This document shows, one piece after another, positions 24,824 through 33,462 of a DNA stretch of 64,000 nt (position 1 is its first letter; each line of letters opens with the position of its first letter). The translations under genes and the position numbers were made by a program. Below the pieces are notes generated by a model. That model saw nothing but the letters and a program-made list of their open reading frames with translations. It was not told the DNA's origin and did no database searches. The stretch comes from JANNBN01 sp963763885 (GTDB taxonomy: Bacteria > Actinomycetota > Acidimicrobiia > Acidimicrobiales > JANYDT01): the NCBI GenBank assembly GCA_963763885.1, contig CAVXQD010000007.1:2046001-2110000 (forward strand), in the 5' to 3' direction.

Positions 24824-25942
24824 GTGAAAACCGTCGAAGACTTCAACGCCCGCGTCGCCTCCATCGAGGGTGGTGCTGGCTACAAGCGTCCGGCGGCGTT
24901 TGCGCTGGGTGTCGCAACGGTGGCTGCGTCGGGCAAGGTGCTGGACACGGCGTTCTCCACGGTCAATCGTGACGGCAACTTCGGCTCGGCAGCGGTCTTT
25001 GCTGCAGCAGTTGGTCATACATCGGGAACGGCTACCTATCGGCTGACCGATGCGCAGTTGGGCACCATCTTGGATGACTTCGCTGCGTTCGAAGGCGATG
25101 GCAAAGCGCACCCAAACATCGATGCTGTTCGCACTGCCCGCGCAATTGCTGCGTTGCCAGCGGGTGTCAATGGCACCCGTGTTCCTGTGGTTGCGTTCAT
25201 CGGCTCGTTGGACGATGCGCCGGTCGATACCTCCGACGTGTACTTGCGTTTGCATCTGCTTTCACACCGTCTGGTGAAGCCCCACGGCGTGTCGCTTGAT
25301 GGCGCGTTCGGGCTGTTGAACAACGTGGTGTGGACCAATATCGGACCGTTCGATCCTGACGGGTTTGACCTTGTTCGCATGCAGTTGCGAGCTGCTGGGC
25401 ACGAGGTGCGGGTACACGCGCTGGACAAGTTCCCACGCATGACGGACTACGTCATCCCGAGCGGAGTTCGCATCGCCGACGCCGACCGTGTGCGGCTGGG
25501 AGCCCACCTGGCCGAAGGGACCACCGTGATGCATGAGGGGTTCTGCAACTTCAACGCAGGCACGCTTGGCACGTCGATGGTTGAGGGTCGGATCTCGGCC
25601 GGTGTTGTGGTTGGCAACGGTTCAGACATCGGAGGCGGAGCGTCGATCATGGGCACGCTGTCTGGTGGCGGCAAGCAGGTTGTGTCCATTGGCGAGCGAT
25701 GCCTGTTGGGCGCCAACGCAGGCATCGGCATCAGCCTGGGTGACGATTGCATTGTGGAGGCGGGCTGCTACGTCACCGCCGGTACCAAGGTGCTGTTGCC
25801 CGATGGGTCAGTTGTCCGTGCCCGTGAGCTGAGCGGTGCATTCAACCTCTTGTTCCGTCGCAACAGCCAGACCGGCGCAATCGAGGCTGTGGCAAACAAG
25901 GCCGAGTGGACCGGTCTCAACTCCGTGCTGCACAAGAACTAG
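24824..25942 (+). CDS. dapD: 2,3,4,5-tetrahydropyridine-2,6-dicarboxylate N-succinyltransferase (actinobacterial DapD)
   Basis: 372 residues from GTG, with a good ribosome site. The middle (VVWTNIGPFDPDGFDLVRMQ, DYVIPSGVRIADADRVRLGA) leads into a left-handed beta-helix of hexapeptide repeats (HEGFCNFNAGTLG, VVVGNGSDIGGGASIMGTLS, CLLGANAGIGISLGDDCIVE). The enzyme succinylates tetrahydrodipicolinate in the lysine/diaminopimelate pathway. The N-terminal region, with a long insert, matches the actinobacterial type rather than E. coli DapD. Confidence 0.92.
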   Translation: MKTVEDFNARVASIEGGAGYKRPAAFALGVATVAASGKVLDTAFSTVNRDGNFGSAAVFAAAVGHTSGTATYRLTDAQLGTILDDFAAFEGDGKAHPNIDAVRTARAIAALPAGVNGTRVPVVAFIGSLDDAPVDTSDVYLRLHLLSHRLVKPHGVSLDGAFGLLNNVVWTNIGPFDPDGFDLVRMQLRAAGHEVRVHALDKFPRMTDYVIPSGVRIADADRVRLGAHLAEGTTVMHEGFCNFNAGTLGTSMVEGRISAGVVVGNGSDIGGGASIMGTLSGGGKQVVSIGERCLLGANAGIGISLGDDCIVEAGCYVTAGTKVLLPDGSVVRARELSGAFNLLFRRNSQTGAIEAVANKAEWTGLNSVLHKN

Positions 25943-25958
25943 TAACCAAACGTTTCCG

Positions 25959-27275
25959 TCAGCGCGCCCGGCTAGGGACGGGTCGGTTTGGTTGGTCCGT
26001 TCGTGTGTCACCGGTCGGACTTGCCAAGGCTCGTTCCAGGCCGGTGAAAAGTTCCACAACGTCGATGGCTTCAAAGACTCGGTAGCGCTCTTGGCCCACG
26101 TTGCGTTGCCGCAGCACGCCACCGTCGACTAACCGGTTGATGGCGTCGCCCGTGCGCATTGTCGAACGGCCGATTAAATGGGCTGCGCTCTCCACGGTCA
26201 CCACGGGCGCGCCCGGCAACACCTCGAGCAACAATTTAACTGCTGACCCAGAACGGACCGTGCCGAGTTCGTCACGCCATCGTGCCTGCACCTGCTCGAT
26301 GCTGGTCACATAGCGGGCAGCATCCCCACACGCACGCGATGTCGCGGCAGCGAACGTCGACAGCCATTCACACGCGCCAGCGTCACGTTCAACTGACTGT
26401 GCAGCAACGGATTGGTTTCCGTGTCTGACGGGTTCTTTCTCTTCGTTCCACGTGTATCGAAATGCCATCAGGCCGCCGACATACCGATTCGCCCAAGTGG
26501 CCAATACCAAACTGATTGGCGGCACGCACCGCACCGCCAACCCGCGCCGACGCAACACCACCTGAATCAGTGCTCGACCGGTACGACCGTTGCCATCGCC
26601 AAACGGGTGAATCGTTTCGAACTGTGCGTGCGCAATTGCAGCCTGCATCAACGCTGGGTGCTCGTCGTCGGACACATAGGCCAGTAGGTCGTCCAACAAC
26701 GCGGGGACCAATTCGGGTGGTGGGGGAACGAAGCGTGCGTTGCATGGATTCATTCCGGACCCACCGATCCAGTTCTGTGTTGAGCGCACGACACCCGCCA
26801 ACTCCGGCGTAGGGGAGTTGGCCATCAACACCTGGTGGATGGCCAACAAATCTTCGATGGTGATGGCATCGCGTGCCGCACCGACTTCGATTGCCGCATC
26901 CATCGCAGCAACGTTTGCCAACACTTCGACCGCAACTCTGTCCGCTATTGCGCCGCCACGAGCCTGCACGATCTCGGCATCCAACAGTCGTCGTGACCCG
27001 ACGTCCAGGCCCTCGATCATTGAGGACGCCACCGACTCCGCTCGCAAGAGAAAACGGGCCAGACCCTCGTAGGTGGAGCCTGCAACACCAGACGCGTCCA
27101 ACGTTCGTACAGCCGTTTCGGCATCGCCAAGATCAGCTACGAGGTCGGCGGGCAACTGTGGCAACCAACCCGCTAACGGGTCCGGACTGTACGCGTCGTA
27201 GTCGCAACCGCGGCGGTCCTTGCGGCTCATGCCGCTGTATGTCGCTTCCCAGCGACGACGAATGAGCTCGGCCAA
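25959..27275 (-). CDS. Fic family protein with N-terminal inhibitory motif and winged-helix C-terminus
   Basis: 438 residues. The catalytic Fic motif is complete (HPFGDGNGRTGR). SSMIEG in the N-terminal part fits the inhibitory (S/T)xxxE(G/N) motif, placing it among auto-inhibited class II Fic proteins. Fic enzymes usually transfer AMP to hydroxyl groups of target proteins. The C-terminal ~80 residues look like a winged helix (ESAAHLIGRSTMRTGDAINR). The start is TTG, supported by GAGAGGAGGG seven bases upstream. A perfect palindrome lies about 20 bases before the start, which suggests autoregulation. Confidence 0.88.
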   Translation of the reverse strand: MAELIRRRWEATYSGMSRKDRRGCDYDAYSPDPLAGWLPQLPADLVADLGDAETAVRTLDASGVAGSTYEGLARFLLRAESVASSMIEGLDVGSRRLLDAEIVQARGGAIADRVAVEVLANVAAMDAAIEVGAARDAITIEDLLAIHQVLMANSPTPELAGVVRSTQNWIGGSGMNPCNARFVPPPPELVPALLDDLLAYVSDDEHPALMQAAIAHAQFETIHPFGDGNGRTGRALIQVVLRRRGLAVRCVPPISLVLATWANRYVGGLMAFRYTWNEEKEPVRHGNQSVAAQSVERDAGACEWLSTFAAATSRACGDAARYVTSIEQVQARWRDELGTVRSGSAVKLLLEVLPGAPVVTVESAAHLIGRSTMRTGDAINRLVDGGVLRQRNVGQERYRVFEAIDVVELFTGLERALASPTGDTRTDQPNRPVPSRAR

Positions 27276-27296
27276 ACCGGTTCCCTCCTCTCGGTT

Positions 27297-27327
27297 TAAG
27301 TAACGGTTATAACATAACCGTTACTTA
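27297..27327. promoter_or_regulatory. Perfect 14-bp inverted repeat upstream of fic (likely operator)
   Basis: Arms TAAGTAACGGTTAT and ATAACCGTTACTTA are separated by three bases. The AT-rich centre, on the fic strand, could hold the -10 box, so binding would block transcription. It lies between fic and msrA, 128 bases from the msrA start. The binding protein is unknown; the Fic protein's own winged helix is one candidate. Confidence 0.75.
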
Positions 27328-27454
27328 GCGTGGATCTGAATCAAGGTTGGCGAAGTTCCATCCGCCCGGTCACCGCTCCGAGCGGGGAGCGCGACCGAGC
27401 AAAACCCGAGCGCTGCGAGACCTATTGGGTGCGTAGCTGTCGTAGCGTCACGGC

Positions 27455-28171
27455 ATGGCACTGTTCGGGTTCAGGAAAATGACAGAGATCCCCGCAAAGG
27501 ATCAGGCTCCAAAGGGCCGCGACTCGCAGATGGCGTTGCCCGCTGGACATCACGTCAACGGTGCGCCGTTGGTGCCGCCGTTTGGGCCAGGCGTCCAGGT
27601 GGCCATGTTCGGGCTTGGCTGCTTCTGGGGCGCCGAGCGGGTGTTCTGGAAGACCCCTGGCGTGGTCAGCACCGTGGTGGGCTACACCGGTGGTTGGACA
27701 CTCAACCCAACGTACGAAGAGACCTGCAGCGGAACCACCGGCCACAACGAGGTGGTGCTGGTTGCATTCGACCCCGCAAAGGTGACCTACGAGCAACTCC
27801 TCAAGGTCTTCTGGGAGAACCACAACCCAACGCAGGGCATGCGCCAGGGAAACGATATGGGTACGCAATACCGCAGCGGCATTTACGTGTTCAGCCCAGC
27901 GCAGCGTGAGGCAGCGGAGGCTTCGCTCAAGATGTTCGCTCCTGTTCTTGCCGCTGGCGGCTACGGAGCAATCACCACGGAAATCGTGGACGCCGCTGCA
28001 TTTGGCGACCGTTACGAGACGGCCGCCGGAGTCGAACCCAGCCCCACCCTCGCCGTCTTCTTTCCCGCCGAGGCATATCACCAGCAGTACCTGTCGAAGA
28101 ATCCAAACGGCTACTGCGGACTGGGTGGCACGGGCATGTCGTGTCCAATTGGGATTGCGGCGCAGGCCTGA
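27455..28171 (+). CDS. msrA: Peptide-methionine (S)-S-oxide reductase
   Basis: 238 residues. The catalytic Cys is in FGLGCFWGAERVFW; GYTGG, EVVLVAFDPAKVTYEQLL, FWENHNPTQG and AEAYHQQYL are also typical. The C-terminal GYCGLGGTGMSCPIG provides possible resolving cysteines. It repairs methionine-S-sulfoxide in proteins using thioredoxin or similar donors. About 45 residues precede the core domain, somewhat longer than E. coli MsrA but common in actinobacteria. Confidence 0.95.
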   Translation: MALFGFRKMTEIPAKDQAPKGRDSQMALPAGHHVNGAPLVPPFGPGVQVAMFGLGCFWGAERVFWKTPGVVSTVVGYTGGWTLNPTYEETCSGTTGHNEVVLVAFDPAKVTYEQLLKVFWENHNPTQGMRQGNDMGTQYRSGIYVFSPAQREAAEASLKMFAPVLAAGGYGAITTEIVDAAAFGDRYETAAGVEPSPTLAVFFPAEAYHQQYLSKNPNGYCGLGGTGMSCPIGIAAQA

Positions 28172-28175
28172 GGCT

Positions 28176-29042
28176 GTGCACAACTCGTCGCCTCAGCGAC
28201 GGCGAACCGCGCGTCGGTTGATCGGCGCAGCACTGATGGCATCGGTCGTCATCAGCGGCTGTGCATCGTCGGAGGAACCGGTTGTCTTGGTGGACTCTGC
28301 TCCGCCCACCGCCGCGGTGTCCGTTGTCCCCGGCACTGCCGCAACACCGAAGCCAGCGGACACTCCGGCTGATACCTCTGCCGAATCGGCGCCGTCGGCC
28401 AGCAAGGTAGCAAGTACACGTACGAATGCCACCAGTGCGGCAAAGACGACCAAACCAAGCGAGATTGCAACTTCGGGAGACGCCTCTGCAACCGGGTCGC
28501 TTGAGGCGAGTATCGATGGCCTCGGCGAGGCCCGGTTTGGGGACGATGCGCAGGACACCATCGGGTACTTCGCTGATCAATTCGGGCCACCAACCGGAGA
28601 CACAGGCTGGGGACCCAATCAGTCTCCCTGCGAAGGCATGGGCACCCGCCAACGGACGCTCACGTGGAACGACCAGGCAATCATCGTGTTAGCGACCGGG
28701 CGCGGCCGAGCGGTGACCGGAGGGATCGGAGTTGAACCCGAGGTGGAGCAACCCGTTGGGCAAGGCCCCACCGAAACCATTCAACGCGCCGCCGATCACT
28801 TTTCTGCGTTCCTCGTGTTCCGTGAGTTCTCGGCTGCTGACCGAATCACCGTGAACGGTTCAACGGTGCTGGGCCGCACGGTTGCCGATCTGCAGTCCGA
28901 GATTCCAGGTGTCACCACCTTCGAGTCCGAGATCGAAGGGCCCCTCTGGACCATCGGTTCAGAGGGCATTGGCGGCGTCAGCGGCAGCGTCTCCGACGGC
29001 GTCACCACTTCGGTCCGCGCAGGCCTGTTCTGCATCGACTGA
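28176..29042 (+). CDS. Putative lipoprotein, function unknown
   Basis: 288 residues from GTG. An Arg-rich N-terminus and hydrophobic stretch end in the lipobox VISGC, so the mature protein should be lipid-anchored. Residues ~30-105 are Ala/Thr/Ser-rich linker; the C-terminal ~180 residues form an unassigned domain with two Cys (PCEGMG and LFCID). It starts five bases after msrA. A 59-bp segment inside it recurs near 35.05 kb. Confidence 0.75.
   Translation: MHNSSPQRRRTARRLIGAALMASVVISGCASSEEPVVLVDSAPPTAAVSVVPGTAATPKPADTPADTSAESAPSASKVASTRTNATSAAKTTKPSEIATSGDASATGSLEASIDGLGEARFGDDAQDTIGYFADQFGPPTGDTGWGPNQSPCEGMGTRQRTLTWNDQAIIVLATGRGRAVTGGIGVEPEVEQPVGQGPTETIQRAADHFSAFLVFREFSAADRITVNGSTVLGRTVADLQSEIPGVTTFESEIEGPLWTIGSEGIGGVSGSVSDGVTTSVRAGLFCID
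28696..28754 (+). repeat. 59-bp dispersed repeat, copy 1 (inside lipoprotein gene)
   Basis: 56 of 59 bases match the copy at 35045-35103 in the same orientation. Here it codes for GRGRAVTGGIGVEPEVEQP within the lipoprotein. Confidence 0.85.
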
Positions 29043-29062
29043 CCCGATGAGGGGTTAGTCCC

Positions 29063-29482
29063 TCAGGTCAGTGTCGGGTCGATGAGTAACAGTTCAACGC
29101 CAAGCGCTCGATACGTAGAGAGCGCCCGCGCGTCCCGGGTGAGCAGAGGTAGTCCTGCGCTTCGTGCTACCCACCCAACAAGCGCGTCGTAAACGGCACC
29201 ACCGACAACTCCACTCGTGCGAAGCCATTGCGAGAAGGATTCTTGCTCGGCGCTCGACAGCCACCGGGTGGCTGGAACGAGTGCGTCCAACGCCCTGGCT
29301 GCATCGAGATGAGAAAGCCTGACGTCAACCGGCAGCCTGGTCAGCACCGAGAAGCTCTCCGTCCACGAGTGTCCTGCCGCGTACGCCTCCGACGCTCGGA
29401 TTGCTGTCCGGCACTCGGCATGGCCTGAGCCGCTGTGCAACGTCGCAGCGACTATGACGCTGGTGTCAGCGACGGCCCGCAT
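29063..29482 (-). CDS. vapC: PIN-domain ribonuclease toxin, VapC family
   Basis: 139 residues. The acidic PIN residues are placed as expected: an early Asp in AVADTSVIVA, Glu in HSWTESFSVL, Asp in GAVYDALVGW and a late Asp in LLTRDARALSTY. PIN toxins cleave RNA, often tRNA. Its ATG lies inside the 3' end of the antitoxin gene (17-base overlap), the standard order for VapBC. Confidence 0.88.
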   Translation of the reverse strand: MRAVADTSVIVAATLHSGSGHAECRTAIRASEAYAAGHSWTESFSVLTRLPVDVRLSHLDAARALDALVPATRWLSSAEQESFSQWLRTSGVVGGAVYDALVGWVARSAGLPLLTRDARALSTYRALGVELLLIDPTLT

Positions 29483-29717
29483 CGATTGCCTGCCGAATCT
29501 CCGCGTCCGTCACCGTTCGACCTTCCGACGCAACCACGACCAATTCACCGTCGACTTCGATCAGCCTGCCGCCCTTGGCCTCTGGTTCGAGCCGGACGCC
29601 CACGCCGTCGGTAGTAACGACGAGCGCAACGCCAGCAGATAAGCCGAGGGCATCACGAATGGATTTTGGGATGACAACCCTCCCCGCGGAATCGATGGCA
29701 ATAGTCATACCATTCAT
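29466..29717 (-). CDS. vapB: AbrB/MazE-type antitoxin, VapB family
   Basis: 83 residues starting MNGMTIAID; the ATG three codons later is an alternative. The AbrB swapped-hairpin fold signature (IAIDSAGRVVIPKSIRDALG) is clear. The C-terminal tail (TVTDAEIRQAIDAGRR) would wrap and inhibit the PIN toxin. AbrB-type antitoxins usually repress their own operon. The short region before it also borders the hemB leader on the other strand. Confidence 0.85.
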   Translation of the reverse strand: MNGMTIAIDSAGRVVIPKSIRDALGLSAGVALVVTTDGVGVRLEPEAKGGRLIEVDGELVVVASEGRTVTDAEIRQAIDAGRR

Positions 29718-29844
29718 TCTGCCATTGTTTCGAGATTGGCGAACCCGGCACGGAGAGCTCGGTCTTGCGCCAATAGAGATGTGTCGCAACAAGCGGGAAA
29801 GGTGGCCAGGAACTGGACGCGCAACTCAGACCTACGATGGCCGG

Positions 29845-30840
29845 GTGAGCCTTCCCGCGCCCTCAGAGCGACCGCGTCGCCTACGCCGTACAGCAGCGCT
29901 TCGCAGCCTTGTTGCCGAAACCCGCCTCGGTGTCGATGATCTTGTCGCCCCGCTGTTTGTGCGTGAGGGCATCGCCGATCCGCAGCCCATCGTTTCGCTG
30001 CCTGGGGTGATGCAGCACACCTTGGAGTCGCTTCGCAAGGAGGTGGCAGAACTTCGCGCGGTGGGCATCAAGGGCGTCATCTTGTTCGGTGTTCCGGCAC
30101 AGAAGGACGAGATCGGCAGTGGTGCGTTTGATCCCAACGGCATCGTCCAAGTTGCTCTGCGCCAGTTGCGAGACGACGTGGGCGACGACATGGTGCTGAT
30201 GGCTGACCTGTGCGTTGACGAATACACCAGCCATGGCCACTGCGGGGTGCTCGACAAGCATGGCGATGTGGACAACGACGCCACCCTCGAGATTTACGGC
30301 AAGGCGGCCCTCGCACAGGCCGATGCGGGCGCGCACATCACTGCACCAAGCGGAATGATGGACGGCCAAGTGGCTGCCATCCGCGCAGCGCTTGATAGCG
30401 GAGGCCATGGCCACGTGCCCATCCTGGCCTACTCCGCCAAATACGCCAGCGGCCTCTACGGCCCCTTCCGAGACGCGGTCGATGTGCGAATCGCGGGCGG
30501 TGGCGACCGCAAGGGCTACCAGCAGGACTGGGCCAACGTTCGCGAAGCCCTCACCGAGGTGCGACTCGACCTGGAACAGGGTGCTGACATGGTCATGGTG
30601 AAGCCAGCGGTAACGTACCTCGATGTGATAGCGAAAGTACGTGCACTTACGGATAAGCCGATTGCGGCCTACCACGTGTCTGGGGAGTACGCCATGCTCA
30701 AAGCAGCTGCAGCCAACGGATGGATCGATGGCGATGTTGTCGCCCTGGAGCAACTCACCGCGGTGAAACGAGCAGGAGCAGACATCATCCTCACGTACCT
30801 CGCGAAAGAAGTTGCGGTCATGCTTGGCGGCACACGATGA
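29845..30840 (+). CDS. hemB: Porphobilinogen synthase (delta-aminolevulinic acid dehydratase)
   Basis: 331 residues from GTG (MSLPAPSERPRRLRRTAALR); the upstream open frame crosses the antisense vapB gene and is not used. Schiff-base lysines lie in ILAYSAKYASGLYGPFRDA and MVMVKPAVTYLDVI. The metal region DLCVDEYTSHGHCG keeps two of the three zinc cysteines, with Asp at the third position. It condenses two aminolevulinate molecules. It overlaps hemL by 4 bases and is separated from hemACD by about 14 kb. Confidence 0.93.
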   Translation: MSLPAPSERPRRLRRTAALRSLVAETRLGVDDLVAPLFVREGIADPQPIVSLPGVMQHTLESLRKEVAELRAVGIKGVILFGVPAQKDEIGSGAFDPNGIVQVALRQLRDDVGDDMVLMADLCVDEYTSHGHCGVLDKHGDVDNDATLEIYGKAALAQADAGAHITAPSGMMDGQVAAIRAALDSGGHGHVPILAYSAKYASGLYGPFRDAVDVRIAGGGDRKGYQQDWANVREALTEVRLDLEQGADMVMVKPAVTYLDVIAKVRALTDKPIAAYHVSGEYAMLKAAAANGWIDGDVVALEQLTAVKRAGADIILTYLAKEVAVMLGGTR

Positions 30841-32213
30841 GCGCCTCCATTTGCACCCGGGCTGGTGGCTGTTCGCAGCCCATTGGCGGTTGCTCCACGG
30901 CAACCGGCGCAATGTGCGGCGAGACCAACGCGTCGCTTTTCGAACGCGCACAAAAGGTGCTTGTCGGCGGCGTCAATTCGCCCGTTCGTGCGTTTCGGAG
31001 TGTCGGTGGCGTGCCGTACTTCGTGGCCTCCGGTGAAGGCCCATACGTCTGGGACGTGGAAGGCAATCGATACATCGACTACGTGCAGAGCTACGGAGCG
31101 TCCATCGTCGGCCACGCACATCCTCGTGTCGTCGAGACCATCCGTCAGGCCGCAGCGCAAGGCTCCGCGTTCGGCGCCCCCACCTACCGGGAGGTACTGC
31201 TGGCCGAGACCATCGCAGACCGTGTTCCCGGCCTCGACATGGTCCGAATGACCTCCAGCGGCACAGAAGCAACCATGAGCGCGCTGCGTCTGGCGCGTGG
31301 CGTCACCGGCCGAGACAAGGTCATCAAGTTTGCAGGCTGCTACCACGGGGCAAGCGATTCGCTCCTGGCCGAAGCTGGCAGCGGAGTGGCACAGCAATCG
31401 CTCCCTGGCACGGCCGGCGTCACCCAAGGATCGGTGCAAGACACCATCGTCGTTCCGTACAACACCATTCCGCAGCTGACCGATGCGCAGTGGGCTGAGG
31501 TGGCTCTCATCGCTGTGGAGCCCGTCGCAGCCAACATGGGACTTGTCGCACCTGTCCCTGGCTTCCTGCGAGGACTCCGCGACGCTGCCACCAAAGCCGG
31601 CGCGATGTTGTTGTTCGACGAAGTCATCACCGGGTTCCGCATTGGCAACGCAGGGGCCGCGGAATGGAGCGGCGTCCAACCCGACCTGTGGGCCTTCGGC
31701 AAGGTCATCGGCGGCGGTCTGCCGGTCGGCGCGTTCGGTGGTCCACGGGCCATCATGGAACAACTGGCCCCGCTGGGCTCCGTCTACCAAGGCGGCACCA
31801 TGAGCGGCAACCCCTTGGCCTGTGCGGCGGGCCTTGCGGTATTGGAACTCATGACCGACGCTGCCTACGACGAACTCGCATCACGGGGGGCTGCGTTGGC
31901 CTCCGCGTTGCACGCCGCCATCTCGGCTGCGCTTCCGGTGCAGACACCCAACGTGCGTTCGCTTGTTGGTCTCTTTGTTGGCCCCGGGGGCCACGTGCAC
32001 GATTACGAATCAGCCAAGCCCATTGCCGGCAACGGGCTCTATGCGCCGTTCTTCCATGCGATGTTGAAACGTGGCGTCGCAATGGCACCTGGCGCGTACG
32101 AAGCGATGTTCCCGTCGTTGGCTCACACCGACGATGACATCAGACGCACCGCCGAAATCGCGAATGCCGCAGCGATCGAAGTGGCCCGCACGCACGCGCA
32201 TCTGCTGGGCTGA
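30837..32213 (+). CDS. hemL: Glutamate-1-semialdehyde 2,1-aminomutase
   Basis: 458 residues from the ATG overlapping the hemB stop. The family core begins at SLFERAQKVLVGGVNSPVRA, so the first ~28 residues, with three Cys, are an extension; ATG 30912 is an alternative start. The PLP lysine is in WAFGKVIGGGLPVGAFGG; MTSSGTEATMSALRLAR and LLFDEVITGFRIG are also typical. The enzyme makes 5-aminolevulinate from the HemA product. Confidence 0.94.
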   Translation: MSASICTRAGGCSQPIGGCSTATGAMCGETNASLFERAQKVLVGGVNSPVRAFRSVGGVPYFVASGEGPYVWDVEGNRYIDYVQSYGASIVGHAHPRVVETIRQAAAQGSAFGAPTYREVLLAETIADRVPGLDMVRMTSSGTEATMSALRLARGVTGRDKVIKFAGCYHGASDSLLAEAGSGVAQQSLPGTAGVTQGSVQDTIVVPYNTIPQLTDAQWAEVALIAVEPVAANMGLVAPVPGFLRGLRDAATKAGAMLLFDEVITGFRIGNAGAAEWSGVQPDLWAFGKVIGGGLPVGAFGGPRAIMEQLAPLGSVYQGGTMSGNPLACAAGLAVLELMTDAAYDELASRGAALASALHAAISAALPVQTPNVRSLVGLFVGPGGHVHDYESAKPIAGNGLYAPFFHAMLKRGVAMAPGAYEAMFPSLAHTDDDIRRTAEIANAAAIEVARTHAHLLG

Positions 32214-32218
32214 GACCG

Positions 32219-32713
32219 ATGAACGGCACAACGGGTAGCGGTCTGTGGCTCATGAAGAACGAGCCGGAAGAACTGTCCATTCAGATGCTGGAAGCGTCTC
32301 CGGGGAAACGCGCGTTTTGGGATGGAGTCCGCAGTTTTCAAGCCCGGCGGATGATCCGAGACGACATGCGCATCGGTGACAGATTTCTCTATTACCACTC
32401 GTCCTGCAAGCCCCCAGGTGTTGCGGGCATCGGGGTGATTGACAGCGAACCCGAGATCGACCCGGCGCAGTTCGATCCGGCAAATCACTACTACGACCCT
32501 AAGTCCACTCCCGAGAAACCGCGGTGGCTTGGTAGGTGGGTGAAACACGAACGCACCTTCGATCGGTACATCCCGCTGCAAGAGATACGTGAACATACGG
32601 AACGCCTCGGCGGCAACGAGTTCGCGTTGCTCCGCAAGGCCAACCGCCTCAGCGTCATGCCGGTAACCCAGGATCAGTTCGATTTCGTTGTGAGCATGGA
32701 ACGCGCGCAGTGA
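32219..32713 (+). CDS. EVE-domain protein
   Basis: 164 residues, a complete EVE domain: LWLMKNEPEELSIQML, WDGVRSFQARRMI, MRIGDRFLYYHSSCKPPGVA and a Trp-rich middle. EVE is a PUA-like fold that reads modified bases in nucleic acids in characterised cases; the target here is not known. It lies five bases after hemL and overlaps the next gene by 4 bases. Confidence 0.88.
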   Translation: MNGTTGSGLWLMKNEPEELSIQMLEASPGKRAFWDGVRSFQARRMIRDDMRIGDRFLYYHSSCKPPGVAGIGVIDSEPEIDPAQFDPANHYYDPKSTPEKPRWLGRWVKHERTFDRYIPLQEIREHTERLGGNEFALLRKANRLSVMPVTQDQFDFVVSMERAQ

Positions 32714-33462
32714 GCCTCGCCGTGTCTCGGCGGGTTTCGTTGGTCGCGCTCACCATCGCAGTGGTGCTGGCGTGGGTGCTTGTTGAACGAACGTTTGCAG
32801 CTATCACTGACGGCTTGGAAGCCGCGGTGGAAGTCAGCCAAGTATCGGCCGAAGCAGCTGGGTCTGTTGACCAGCTTTCCAACGGTCTTGGCACGCTCAT
32901 CGATTCGGTGGATCAGCTCACCACAAACGCACAAGTACTGGCGTCTGATGCCGCGGACGCAGCCAACAGCGTGTCCGATGCGGCTAGCGGCAGCGTCGGC
33001 TCGGCCATTGAAAGTACGGGTCGGACTGCCGGCAGGCTGGCACCGGCAATTGGGTTTGTTGAAGGGCTCACCGGCGGCAACGGCGCAAAGAAGGACCTGG
33101 AGTCGTTGTCGGCAAGTCTCAAACCGCTCCCCGCAGAACTGGATCGAATCGCAGCCGACCTTTCGGCCACCGCGGATTCGCTCACGGCCACCCGCGGGTC
33201 ACTCCAAGACGTTCACACGGAGCTGGTCGCCACCAGAGCAACCGTTGACGGCGGCCGGGCGGCACTGCAAAGACTTCCGGCCGCCGCACAAAAGGCCGAG
33301 GCTGCCGCCGCGGGCCCCCTGCGCAGAATGCGCTTCAACCTGTGGCTATGGCGCGCTGCGTTACTTGCTGTGTGGGTAGCCGCAGCGTCGGCTCTGGTTT
33401 CGAGACGACCTCGGGACAACCGCGGATCGGGTTTGGCGAATGTTGCTGGAGGGCAATCATGA
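32710..33462 (+). CDS. Membrane protein with periplasmic coiled coil, function unknown
   Basis: 250 residues from GTG. One membrane segment at each end (VALTIAVVLAWVLVERTFAA near 10-30 and LWRAALLAVWVAAASALV near 217-235) flanks about 185 residues rich in Ala, Ser, Asp and Val with helical heptads, so most of the protein should be outside the membrane as an antiparallel coiled coil. It overlaps both neighbours by 4 bases, implying an operon with the EVE protein and the kinase. Confidence 0.75.
   Translation: MSLAVSRRVSLVALTIAVVLAWVLVERTFAAITDGLEAAVEVSQVSAEAAGSVDQLSNGLGTLIDSVDQLTTNAQVLASDAADAANSVSDAASGSVGSAIESTGRTAGRLAPAIGFVEGLTGGNGAKKDLESLSASLKPLPAELDRIAADLSATADSLTATRGSLQDVHTELVATRATVDGGRAALQRLPAAAQKAEAAAAGPLRRMRFNLWLWRAALLAVWVAAASALVSRRPRDNRGSGLANVAGGQS

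Noticed and set aside
24644..25255. A 203-codon minus-strand frame over the dapD start
   Set aside because: It overlaps the conserved dapD coding region and has no family features.
29881..30951. A 356-codon open frame antisense to hemB
   Set aside because: hemB has all its catalytic residues in the sense frame; the antisense frame is a shadow.
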